A DNA stretch of 64,000 bases from Microbulbifer sp. SAOS-129_SWC (GTDB lineage: Bacteria > Pseudomonadota > Gammaproteobacteria > Pseudomonadales > Cellvibrionaceae), in assembly GCF_039696035.1 (NCBI RefSeq), contig NZ_CP155567.1, forward strand, positions 3,715,001 to 3,779,000, given 5' to 3'. Made by a program: the position numbers and the translations under genes. The notes beneath the pieces are model-generated. The model made no database searches, was not told the origin of the DNA, and saw nothing but the letters and a program-made list of their open reading frames with translations. Below, piece by piece: positions 26,137 through 33,592 of the stretch. Every line of letters starts with the position of its first letter. Position 1 is the stretch's first letter.

Positions 26137-28131
26137 ATGAAAACAAGAAACGGCCCCCAAATTGAGCTGCCGCAACTGTCCCGGCGGCAATTCGTCACCG
26201 GTATCGCCGCCGGCGCCGCCGCGCTCTCCCTGCCGGTTTCCGCGCGCACCGGCTACCGGCCGGCGCAGGCACAGGCGCTGCGCGGCAACCGCTTCGACCT
26301 CAGCATCGACTACACGCCGGTCAACTTTACCGGCCGCGAACGGCTTGCCACCGCGATCAACGGCGGCGTGCCGGGGCCGCTACTGCGCTGGCGCGAGGGC
26401 GATACCGTCACCCTCAATGTCAGTAACCGGCTCGCCCACGACACCTCCATCCACTGGCACGGCATCATCCTGCCGAGCCACATGGACGGCGTACCCGGGC
26501 TCAGTTATGCGGGTATCCGCCCCGGCGAGACCTTCACCTACCAGTTCAAAGTGCAGCAGAGCGGCACCTTCTGGTATCACAGCCATTCCGACTTCCAGGA
26601 GCAGACCGGACTCTACGGCCCGCTGGTGATTGACCCAGCCGAACCCGACCCGGTACAGAGCGACCGCGACTATGTGGTGATGCTGTCGGACTGGAGCGAC
26701 GAGTCTCCCCACGACATCTACGCCAAGCTGAAAAAAGAGGGGCACTACTACAACCGGCGCCGGCGCACCGCCGGTGACCTGTGGCGGGAGATCCGCGCCA
26801 AGGGGCTGGCACAGACTTTCCGCGACCGCGAGATGTGGAACGAGATGCGCATGTCGGACCGCGATATCTCCGACGTTACCGGTTACACCTACACCTACCT
26901 GATGAACGGCCACACTCCGGACAGCAACTGGACCGGCCTGTTCCGGCGCGGAGAGAAAGTCCGCCTGCGCTTTATCAACGGCTCTTCCATGTCGATTTTC
27001 GATGTGCGCATTCCGGGCCTGAAAATGACCGTCGTTGCCAGCGACGGCCAGAACGTCGAACCGGTCAGCGTGGATGAATTCCGCATTGGCGTGGCCGAAA
27101 CCTACGACGTGATCGTCGAGCCGGACGGCGACAGCGCCTACACCGTCTTCGCCCAGACCATTGACCGCAGCGGCTATGCCCGCGGCACCCTGACTGCCGA
27201 TGCGCGCCTGCAGGCAAAAGTACCGGCGATGGACTACGCCCCGGTACTCACGCACCGCGACATGGGCATGGGCAACATGGGCATGGGCGAGATGAAAATG
27301 GAGCACGGCAGCATGTCCGCCAAGGGGGCCATGAATGGCGGTGACATGAGCACCATGGAGCACAGCCAGCACGCCGGCATGGGTGATATGAGTGGCATGG
27401 ACCACAGCCAGCACAGCACCATGGGCACGATGGACCACAGCCAGCACGGCTCTATGAGCGGCATGAATCACCGTCAACAGCAGGGCGGCACACAGGGCTA
27501 CAGCCCCCACGGCGGCCGCCCCGAACTCGGCGGCATGCAGGGCGTCTGGTACACCGACAACCTGGACCCGGCCGGCGGCGGCAGCAACCAACCGATCGTG
27601 CACCTGCCCAGCGAACACGGCTACGGCGTCGACATGCGTTCCGCGATGCCGACGAGCGGCCTGCACGATCCGGGCATCGGCCTGCGCGACCACCGGGAAC
27701 GCTATGGCCGTCGCGTACTGACCTACGCCGACCTGCGCAATCTCACCCCCACCATCGACCGGCGCGAACCGACCCGGGAGCTGCAACTGCACCTGACCGG
27801 AAATATGGAGCGTTATATGTGGTCCATGGACGGGATCAAGTTCAACGACGCCGAACCGCTGGTGCTGAAATACGGCGAACGCATCCGCGTCACGCTGGTC
27901 AATGACACCATGATGACGCACCCGATTCACCTGCACGGTATGTGGAGCGAACTGGAGACCGGTGATGCGCAGTTTATTCCGCGCAAACACACCATCATGG
28001 TGCAACCGGGCTCAAAGATCAGCTATCTGGTGACCGCCGATGCGCTCGGCCGCTGGGCCTACCACTGTCACCTGCTGTACCACATGCCGGGCATGTTCCG
28101 CGAAGTGCGCGTTGTGCGAGGAGAGGGATAA
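26137..28131 (+). CDS. copA: Periplasmic multicopper oxidase, copper resistance system
   Basis: This 664-residue protein is exported by the Tat route: the twin-arginine motif is SRRQFV (15-20). The copper-binding motifs are all present: HWHG (106-109), WYHSHS (about 146-151), HPIHLHGM, and HCHLLYHMPGM with the type 1 copper cysteine at about 644. It oxidises Cu(I) and binds copper in the periplasm. A long Met/His/Gly-rich insertion (about 373-448), including repeats of MDHSQH and related units, is the CopA copper-storage type region. The stop overlaps copB by one base (TAATG). It should not be confused with the P-type ATPase at 33592, which is also often called CopA. Confidence 0.95.
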   Translation: MKTRNGPQIELPQLSRRQFVTGIAAGAAALSLPVSARTGYRPAQAQALRGNRFDLSIDYTPVNFTGRERLATAINGGVPGPLLRWREGDTVTLNVSNRLAHDTSIHWHGIILPSHMDGVPGLSYAGIRPGETFTYQFKVQQSGTFWYHSHSDFQEQTGLYGPLVIDPAEPDPVQSDRDYVVMLSDWSDESPHDIYAKLKKEGHYYNRRRRTAGDLWREIRAKGLAQTFRDREMWNEMRMSDRDISDVTGYTYTYLMNGHTPDSNWTGLFRRGEKVRLRFINGSSMSIFDVRIPGLKMTVVASDGQNVEPVSVDEFRIGVAETYDVIVEPDGDSAYTVFAQTIDRSGYARGTLTADARLQAKVPAMDYAPVLTHRDMGMGNMGMGEMKMEHGSMSAKGAMNGGDMSTMEHSQHAGMGDMSGMDHSQHSTMGTMDHSQHGSMSGMNHRQQQGGTQGYSPHGGRPELGGMQGVWYTDNLDPAGGGSNQPIVHLPSEHGYGVDMRSAMPTSGLHDPGIGLRDHRERYGRRVLTYADLRNLTPTIDRREPTRELQLHLTGNMERYMWSMDGIKFNDAEPLVLKYGERIRVTLVNDTMMTHPIHLHGMWSELETGDAQFIPRKHTIMVQPGSKISYLVTADALGRWAYHCHLLYHMPGMFREVRVVRGEG

Positions 28132-28943
28132 TGAGAGCAATAATTCTGTTAACGGCCGCCCTCGCGGCCGCCACTGCCTGCGCGACCAATAGTGCCCTCG
28201 CCCAGCAGGCTGGGCCCCACAGTGGTCACGGCAACACGAGCGCCGCTTATCCGGCCGCCGCTGACATCCACCAGGAGCAGAAGCACGCTCCCAATCTGGC
28301 CGACCACGTGATGGACCACGACCACCCGCTGGCCATGGTCAGGCTGGATCAGCTGGAAGCGCGCGAAAACGATGGCGGCGCCCTGGAAGGCGATGCCTGG
28401 TATGGCAATGACCGCGACAAGCTGTGGCTGAAAGCCGACTGGGAGCGCGGCGACGGCGACACCGAAAAAGCCGAGCTGCAGGCGCTGTACAGCCGCGCCA
28501 TCGCCCCCTACTGGGATCTGCAGATGGGCGTGCGCCACGATTTCGAAGCGGAGAGCAGCAGCCGCAATTGGGCCACGATCGGACTCAACGGACTGGCCCC
28601 CTACTTCTTCGAAATCAACCCGGCGCTGTTTGTCGGCGACAACGGGGACAGTGCCCTGCGCCTGCAGGCAGAGTACGAACTGCTGTTCACCCAGCGGTGG
28701 ATACTGAGCCCGGAATTCGAGGCCGATGTCTTCGGCCAGAACGATCGCGAGGCCGGCACCGGCGCCGGGCTGACCAATGTCGAAGTGGGCCTGCGCCTGC
28801 GCTATGAAATCACGCCGCAGTTTGCCCCCTACTTCGGCGTACACTACGAAAAGAAATTCGGCAACGCGGCGGATTTCGCCCGCGACGACGGCGAATCGGT
28901 CAGCGGCACCAGCTGGGTAATCGGCCTGCGCACCTGGTTCTGA
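28131..28943 (+). CDS. copB: Outer-membrane copper resistance protein B
   Basis: The 270-residue product has a signal peptide (ending ALAQ), a histidine/methionine-containing linker (HSGHGNTSAAYP, HVMDHDHPLAMV) and a beta-barrel. The barrel matches the CopB family (WYGNDRDKLWLKADWERGDG, YWDLQMGVRHDF) and ends in WVIGLRTWF. CopB/PcoB proteins are outer-membrane barrels that work with CopA in copper sequestration or export. Its N-terminal acidic and His-rich stretch is shorter than in plasmid-borne PcoB. It is translationally coupled to copA. Confidence 0.93.
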   Translation: MRAIILLTAALAAATACATNSALAQQAGPHSGHGNTSAAYPAAADIHQEQKHAPNLADHVMDHDHPLAMVRLDQLEARENDGGALEGDAWYGNDRDKLWLKADWERGDGDTEKAELQALYSRAIAPYWDLQMGVRHDFEAESSSRNWATIGLNGLAPYFFEINPALFVGDNGDSALRLQAEYELLFTQRWILSPEFEADVFGQNDREAGTGAGLTNVEVGLRLRYEITPQFAPYFGVHYEKKFGNAADFARDDGESVSGTSWVIGLRTWF

Positions 28944-28954
28944 CCAAAAGACGT

Positions 28955-28991
28955 GTTCACCCCGGCAGCCCTTGCGGGAGCCGGGGTGAAC
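28955..28991 (+). terminator. Strong intercistronic hairpin between copB and copC
   Basis: GTTCACCCCGGC (28955-28966) is perfectly complementary to GCCGGGGTGAAC (28980-28991): 12 pairs around a 13-base loop. It starts 12 bases after the copB stop. No T run follows, so it is not a complete intrinsic terminator. It more likely lowers expression of the downstream copC-copD genes or protects the upstream copAB message from 3' exonucleases. Confidence 0.7.
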
Positions 28992-29025
28992 CGGTTCGAG
29001 AAACTTCAATAAAGAGGAAGGAAAC

Positions 29026-29388
29026 ATGTTCAAGCAATCACTGATCAAAATTCTGGCGCTGGGCACCCTGATCTTCAGCGCTGCGGTGTCGGCACACACC
29101 CACCTGGAGAGTTCCACCCCCGCCGACGGCGCACAGCTCGCCCAGTCACCGGAACAACTGCAACTGCACTTTGCCAAGGCCGTGCGCCTGATGCATGTCT
29201 CACTCGAAGAGAAAAGTGCGGGCCAGGTAAAACTCGCCTTTATGCCCGGCGCCGTGGCGGCCAAAGACATCAGCCTGCCGCTGCCGGCACTGCAACCCGG
29301 CGAATACACCGTGTCCTGGGCCACCATGGGCGGCGACGGCCACAAGGTTTCCGGAACCTTCTCGTTCGTACTCGGCGCGGGAAAATAA
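29026..29388 (+). CDS. copC: Periplasmic copper-binding protein CopC
   Basis: The 120-residue protein has a signal peptide whose cleavage would leave histidine as the first residue (VSA / HTHLESSTPADG). That is the arrangement of the Cu(II) site in CopC proteins. The remainder is the CopC immunoglobulin-like fold (LQLHFAKAVRLMHVSLEE, YTVSWATMGGDGHKVSGTF), with a second conserved histidine in GDGHKVSG. The methionine-rich Cu(I) site of longer CopC proteins is not obvious. CopC delivers copper to CopD; the two genes are three bases apart. Confidence 0.94.
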   Translation: MFKQSLIKILALGTLIFSAAVSAHTHLESSTPADGAQLAQSPEQLQLHFAKAVRLMHVSLEEKSAGQVKLAFMPGAVAAKDISLPLPALQPGEYTVSWATMGGDGHKVSGTFSFVLGAGK

Positions 29389-29391
29389 CCG

Positions 29392-30243
29392 GTGTGGGAG
29401 ACGGCCTTCGCGCTCAGCAAGTGGCTGCTCTACGGCGCGCTGTCGGCAGCCGTCGGCGGCACCCTCACAGCGCTGCGGTGGACCCCGCGCAATGACATTG
29501 CGCACCAGGTAAAGCGCTATCTGCTACCCGGCTGTAGCGCCGGGCTGCTGCTCAGTGCGCTGGGGCTGCTGATCCAGGTGGGGGCCTTTGCCGAATCCGG
29601 CCTCACAGGTATGTTCGACCCCGTTTACCTCTCGGTCCTGTGGCAATCGCCGGCGGGCAGCGTGGCGCTGACCCAGTCCCTCGGCTTTGTCGCTGCGGGG
29701 CTGGCGGCACTGTGCCTGCTGCGGCAGCAGCGTCGCGTTGCAGTAACCCTGTGGCTGCTGGGCACGGCACTGCTGTTGCTGCCGTTCGGCTGGCGCGGCC
29801 ACACCGCCGAGGCCTCCCCGCTACTGGGCCTGGCGCTGTCAGTGCATGCCGGTGTCGCCGCCCTGTGGATGGGGGCCCTGTATCCGCTGTGGCACCTCAG
29901 CCGCAGTGCGGATACCGACCGGGTGCGGCGCGGCATGCAGGCCTTCGGACGGCTGGCGGCCTGGCTGGTGGCATTGCTGATTCTCTGCGGCACCTGGATC
30001 CTGATTACATTGCTCGGCAGCTTCGCCGCCCTGGTACAGAGCGGTTACGGCCTGGCACTGTGCCTGAAAATGCTGCTGGTCGGCGCGCTGTTACTGCTGG
30101 CGGCGCAGAACAAGTGGCGGCTGGTCCCCCAACTGCCGGCGACCACCGCCGCGCTGTCGCGCAGTATCCGCGCGGAAATCCTGCTGGGCGCCATCATCTT
30201 GCTGGTCACCGCGTTGCTGTCGACGCTGGTCGGCCCGGAATAA
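29392..30243 (+). CDS. copD: Inner-membrane copper protein CopD
   Basis: The 283-residue integral membrane protein starts with GTG, directly after the copC stop. It has about eight hydrophobic helices, including segments typical of CopD/PcoD (LPFGWRGHTAEASPLLGLALSVHAGVAALWMGALYPL). The conserved histidines within the helices are candidate copper ligands. CopD proteins are thought to carry copper across or hold it in the inner membrane together with CopC. CopC plus CopD can increase copper uptake; the operon context here is resistance. Confidence 0.9.
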   Translation: MWETAFALSKWLLYGALSAAVGGTLTALRWTPRNDIAHQVKRYLLPGCSAGLLLSALGLLIQVGAFAESGLTGMFDPVYLSVLWQSPAGSVALTQSLGFVAAGLAALCLLRQQRRVAVTLWLLGTALLLLPFGWRGHTAEASPLLGLALSVHAGVAALWMGALYPLWHLSRSADTDRVRRGMQAFGRLAAWLVALLILCGTWILITLLGSFAALVQSGYGLALCLKMLLVGALLLLAAQNKWRLVPQLPATTAALSRSIRAEILLGAIILLVTALLSTLVGPE

Positions 30244-30305
30244 CCGGCCCGGACCCGCCGGGTCCGGCACCATTAAAATGACAACAAAACAATAAGGAAC
30301 ACCTT

Positions 30306-30797
30306 ATGAAAAAGCGTTTGCGCAACTCCCTCGGTCTGCTCCTGCTGGCCGCTGTCACCCTGCCCATGTTCGCGGCAGCGCACGGAAGCAATGAACACGC
30401 ACCGCGGGATCCGGCGCTGTTTTCCGGGCTCGACACCGGCGCCGGCCGGGCGGTGCGGGAATTTCACCGCGCGCTGAACGGCGGTGATCGCGACGCGGTG
30501 CTCAAGGCGCTGGCGAAAAAAGTGGTGATTCTTGAGGGCGGCGGCGTGGAGCGTTCGCAAAGCGAATATGCCGGGCACCACCTGCAGGCGGATATCGATT
30601 TTCTGAAAAAAATGCAGGTGACCCAGCTGGAACTGCAGGTACGCGAAGTCGGTAACCTGGCCTACGCCTTTGGCCGCACCCGGATGGAAGGAAAATACAA
30701 GGACAAGACCCTGGACCTGCAGTCGATGGAGACGCTGGTGCTCCAGCGCGATGGCGACGACTGGAAAATCGTGCAGATCCACTGGTCGAGCAAATAA
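30306..30797 (+). CDS. Exported NTF2-like (SnoaL/DUF4440-type) protein
   Basis: The 163-residue product has a signal peptide (LLLLAAVTLPMFAAA) followed by a histidine pair (HGSNEHAPRD). The remaining 120 residues have an NTF2-like fold pattern (AVREFHRALNGGDRDAVLKALAKKVVILEGG, ending WKIVQIHWSSK). Proteins with this cone-shaped fold bind small ligands or act as enzymes; none is defined for this subgroup. Its place 62 bases after copD suggests it belongs to the same operon, and similar genes are often found in copper clusters. The function remains unknown. Confidence 0.82.
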   Translation: MKKRLRNSLGLLLLAAVTLPMFAAAHGSNEHAPRDPALFSGLDTGAGRAVREFHRALNGGDRDAVLKALAKKVVILEGGGVERSQSEYAGHHLQADIDFLKKMQVTQLELQVREVGNLAYAFGRTRMEGKYKDKTLDLQSMETLVLQRDGDDWKIVQIHWSSK

Positions 30798-30887
30798 CGG
30801 ACCGGTACCGGCCCGTCAGCCGCGCCGCCGATCAACCCGGCCATGCACAATCGCCGGGTTGATCGCGGCCGGACCTGCCATTGCTAG

Positions 30888-31150
30888 GGAACCTCTGAAC
30901 AAGTCCGTAATGTCTCTGCGGGATCTGAAGGCTGCAGATGTTAGGCGCAGCTCGCCGCGAATGGCCGTAGCCCTTTGCAAGAGCTGCAACGCAGCAGCTG
31001 TGGCCTTCAGGGCCCGCCCGGAGGGGCTTTCAGAGCGATTCACACTCCGCGTTGCGACTTCTTGAAAGGTCTAGACATTCCTGCGAAGCCGCGCCTTGAT
31101 TGTGAACCGCTCTGAAAGCCAGAGACATCACGTACTTATTCAGAGGTTCC
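30888..31150. mobile_element. MITE-like non-autonomous element, 263 bp, with CTAG target duplication
   Basis: The ends are inverted repeats of about 35 bases: the left end begins GGAACCTCTGAACAAGT and the right end, read on the minus strand, begins GGAACCTCTGAATAAGT. Agreement continues to ATGTCTCTG with a few mismatches. A CTAG flanks both ends (30884-30887 and 31151-31154), which fits a 4-base YTAR-type target duplication of IS5-group elements. An inner inverted pair (TTTCAGAGCGATTCAC and GTGAACCGCTCTGAAA) also exists. No transposase is encoded, and no parent element is in the window. Confidence 0.85.
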
Positions 31151-32188
31151 CTAGCGGTCGGGCGCCAGCTGCGCCCGCGCGGGGCCCATCAAATCGCGCC
31201 ACCACGCCCGCGTTTCGACCGCGGCACCAACTTGCAGCGGGGCGCCGATCATCGGCGTCACCAGATGCACACCCTGCCGCGCGGCGGCCGCGGCCGCGCG
31301 CTCCAGCGGTTCGTACCAATCATGTAATGCCAGATCGAAGGTGCTGTTGTGAATCGGCAGCATTACCGCGCCGCGCAGATCGATATGCGCCTGCACACTC
31401 TGCTCCGGCAACATGTGGATTTCGCTCCACAGCGCGTTGTAGGCGCCGGTCTCGATCAGGGTCAGGTCGAAGGGGCCGAGACGTTCGCCGATTTCGCGGA
31501 AGCCACTGAAATAACCGCTATCACCACTGAAGAAAATCCGCGCGTCGCGACTCTCGATGGCCCAACCGGCCCATAACGTCTTATCGCGGTCGGTCAGCCC
31601 GCGGCCGGAAAAATGCTGCGCGGGTGTCGCGGTGAAGGTCAGGCTGCCGACGGATACCGACTGCCACCAGTCCAGCTCGATAATCTTGTCCACGGCGACG
31701 CCCCAGCGGCGCAGGTGATTACCCACTTTCAACGGCGCCACGTAACGCTCGACCTTGTGATCCAGGGCGAGGATGCTGTCCTTGTCCAGGTGATCATAGT
31801 GGTCGTGACTGAGTACCACCGTCGCGATCTGTGGCAGCGCCTCCAGCTCGAACGGCAGTGGATGAAAACGTTTGGGACCCATCCACTGCAACGGCGACGC
31901 GCGCTCGCTGAAGACCGGGTCAGTCAGCAGGTACTGACCGTCCAGGCGCATCAGCACCGAGGAATGCCCGAGGCGATAGACGGTCGCCGGCCCGGCCGTG
32001 TCGGCCAGCTCGGCCGCGGGAATCCGGCGCAGCGGCAGCGGCTGCTCGGGCACCGGCGCCGCGCGCTCGGCGCGCATATAAGCCCTGATCATCTCGAACA
32101 GCTTGCTCGGCGGATTGCGGTACTCGATCTCGCTATTGCGAAATTTCCCAGCCTGCGCGGCGCGGGCACTGATCGGACTGTCAGACAT
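31151..32188 (-). CDS. Metallo-beta-lactamase-fold hydrolase (UlaG/NAPE-PLD-like)
   Basis: The ATG at 32188 is chosen because a perfect AGGAGT lies 8 bases upstream; this gives 345 residues. The metal-binding motif is SHDHYDHLD (His128, His130, Asp132, His133), with later ligands in TPAQHFSGRG and FFSGDSGYF and the final histidine in MLPIHNSTFDL. The arrangement is that of L-ascorbate-lactonase/N-acyl-phosphatidylethanolamine phospholipase D-like hydrolases. The true substrate is unknown. Its TAG stop lies in the CTAG flank of the MITE, so the element inserted exactly at the end of the gene. It is divergent from the TetR regulator. Confidence 0.88.
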   Translation of the reverse strand: MSDSPISARAAQAGKFRNSEIEYRNPPSKLFEMIRAYMRAERAAPVPEQPLPLRRIPAAELADTAGPATVYRLGHSSVLMRLDGQYLLTDPVFSERASPLQWMGPKRFHPLPFELEALPQIATVVLSHDHYDHLDKDSILALDHKVERYVAPLKVGNHLRRWGVAVDKIIELDWWQSVSVGSLTFTATPAQHFSGRGLTDRDKTLWAGWAIESRDARIFFSGDSGYFSGFREIGERLGPFDLTLIETGAYNALWSEIHMLPEQSVQAHIDLRGAVMLPIHNSTFDLALHDWYEPLERAAAAAARQGVHLVTPMIGAPLQVGAAVETRAWWRDLMGPARAQLAPDR

Positions 32189-32250
32189 GGTATTACTCCT
32201 GCGATGGCGGGCCAGCAACGCGGCTCTACCCTCTACATCGCCGTTAAAAG

Positions 32251-32305
32251 TACACTATACGGTGTAGTTTATACCTGAACAGCAAAAAGTAAACTACTTA
32301 GTGTA
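32251..32305. promoter_or_regulatory. Probable operator region between the hydrolase and TetR genes
   Basis: Two related sites face each other in an AT-rich gap: TACACTATACGGTGTAGTTT (from 32251) and GTAAACTACTTAGTGTA (32289-32305). The second, read on the minus strand, is TACACTAAGTAGTTTAC, which shares TACACTA and GTAGTTTA with the first. TACACTATACGGTGTA is itself a near-perfect palindrome. The arrangement fits binding by the TetR-type protein encoded next door, controlling both divergent genes. Confidence 0.65.
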
Positions 32306-32363
32306 AAATCTATAGAGTACGGCAGCGCAACTCTCTGCCGCAGCCACACAGCCCGAGAGCCCG

Positions 32364-32975
32364 ATGACTGACAAGAAGCCGACCAGAAGTGAACTGAAGC
32401 GCCAGGCGATACTGGAGGCGGCCAAGCGCGCCTTTCAGGAACAGGGGGTACAGAACACCAGCATGGATGAGCTGGCGGCACTGGCGCAGGTGTCGAAACG
32501 CACCGTGTACAACCACTTCGCCAGCAAGGAAGCGCTGATCATGGAGCTGATCGGCACCCTGTGGCAGCAGGCCACGCAAACCCCCTCGGCGGCCTACGAT
32601 TCAACCGCTGACCTGCAGTCGCAGCTGTGTGCACTGATCGAGGCGGAAATCGCCGTGATCTGCAGCCGCGAGTATCTCGAACTGAACCGGGTGGCGTTCG
32701 ACTACTTCTTCCACCGGCCCGAGGCGCTGCGCAAGGAAATGCAAAAATTCGCTGCCTACGAAACCGGTATCAAGCGCTGGATTGTCGCCGCCCGGGCGGA
32801 CGGGCGTCTGCGCGCACTGGATATGGAAATCGCCAGCGGCCAGATCCACAGCCTGATCAAGGGCAGCTGTTTCTGGCCGCAGCTGGCACAGGTGGCACCG
32901 ATGCTGAATGCACGCGAGCAACACGAACTGGCCGCACGTACCGCGGCCATGTTTTTGAGTCACTATGCGCAATAA
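32364..32975 (+). CDS. TetR/AcrR family transcriptional regulator
   Basis: The 203-residue protein has an N-terminal TetR DNA-binding domain (about 8-60). The helix-turn-helix is SMDELAALAQVSKRTVYNHFASKEALI. An all-helical ligand or dimer domain follows, resembling the TetR_C_7 (AefR-like) type. It is transcribed divergently from the metallo-hydrolase gene across a gap with palindromic sites, so it most likely represses that gene and itself. The inducer cannot be predicted. The dispersed hairpin repeat lies just downstream. Confidence 0.92.
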   Translation: MTDKKPTRSELKRQAILEAAKRAFQEQGVQNTSMDELAALAQVSKRTVYNHFASKEALIMELIGTLWQQATQTPSAAYDSTADLQSQLCALIEAEIAVICSREYLELNRVAFDYFFHRPEALRKEMQKFAAYETGIKRWIVAARADGRLRALDMEIASGQIHSLIKGSCFWPQLAQVAPMLNAREQHELAARTAAMFLSHYAQ

Positions 32976-33031
32976 TCAAAATCATCGGCCGCCCAACCCA
33001 ATGCCTATCAGATCGACATGGTTTCCGCGAA

Positions 33032-33145
33032 GGTACTGCTGCCGGGGGCAAGCTTGTGAGACCTTCACCGCCATGGATGGCGGTGCAGAGCCCCCATGGA
33101 TGGGTTCACGGCGTGTCTCACAAGCTTGCACCCGGCAGCAGTACC
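33032..33145. repeat. Long-hairpin dispersed repeat, copy 2
   Basis: The 31-base arms (33032-33062 and 33115-33145) are inverted repeats with a single mismatch. The 52-base core contains GCCATGGATGGC, then GTGCAGAGC, then CATGGATGG, and ends GGCGT, closely matching the core of the copy at 13291-13395. The arm sequences of the two copies differ (here they include AAGCTTGTGAGAC, there TGTTTACCAGAC), although both share TGCCGGGGGC. It lies between the convergent TetR and cupredoxin genes, where it could act as a two-way terminator. Confidence 0.87.
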
Positions 33146-33223
33146 GCCACCCAAACGACTAACTGACTCGCGGGCAACTGAATAAGTATTTTTCACTTAC
33201 CTGTTGGATATCTACGACCCCGC

Positions 33224-33592
33224 CTATTCCACCACCAGCGTGCCGCGATACATCTGCATCTGGCAGGTAAACGGATACTCGCCCGGCTCCGCTGCGGGGA
33301 TATGCACTTCGGTATCGCGATTCACCGCCAGCTGTGCACTCACTTCCAGATCCGGGAACAGCACATATTCGGCACAGGGACTGGCGTCCTCGCGGCGGAA
33401 ATGCAGCGTGGCTTCCTCGCCCGCCGGCAGGCGGATACGGTCCGGCTCGTAGACGCCATCCTTGACCAGTATCTGCAGTTTTTCCGAACCGCTGACAGAT
33501 TCCGCGGTGTGGCGCTTGGGTCCGAGCCAGAACCACCACACAATCGCCGCGATCAGCAGCAGGCCGATGACATTGACCAGTAGCGTCAGCAT
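33224..33592 (-). CDS. Membrane-anchored cupredoxin-domain protein
   Basis: The 122-residue protein begins with a membrane helix (about 3-23, LLVNVIGLLLIAAIVWWFWLG) and continues with a cupredoxin-like beta-sandwich (LQILVKDGVYEPDRIRLPAGEEATLHFRRE to EPGEYPFTCQMQMYRGTLVVE). Candidate copper ligands are the cysteine in SPCAEYV and the Cys/Met residues of FTCQMQMYRG; the usual cupredoxin histidines are missing. The start overlaps the ATPase stop by one base (TAATG). Proteins of this kind commonly accompany copper P-type ATPases and may take up exported Cu(I) in the periplasm. Confidence 0.85.
   Translation of the reverse strand: MLTLLVNVIGLLLIAAIVWWFWLGPKRHTAESVSGSEKLQILVKDGVYEPDRIRLPAGEEATLHFRREDASPCAEYVLFPDLEVSAQLAVNRDTEVHIPAAEPGEYPFTCQMQMYRGTLVVE

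Noticed and set aside
13291..33145. Hairpin repeats as CRISPR or integron attC sites
   Set aside because: There are only two copies 20 kb apart, with no spacers, cas genes or integrase, and the conserved part is the core and not the arms.
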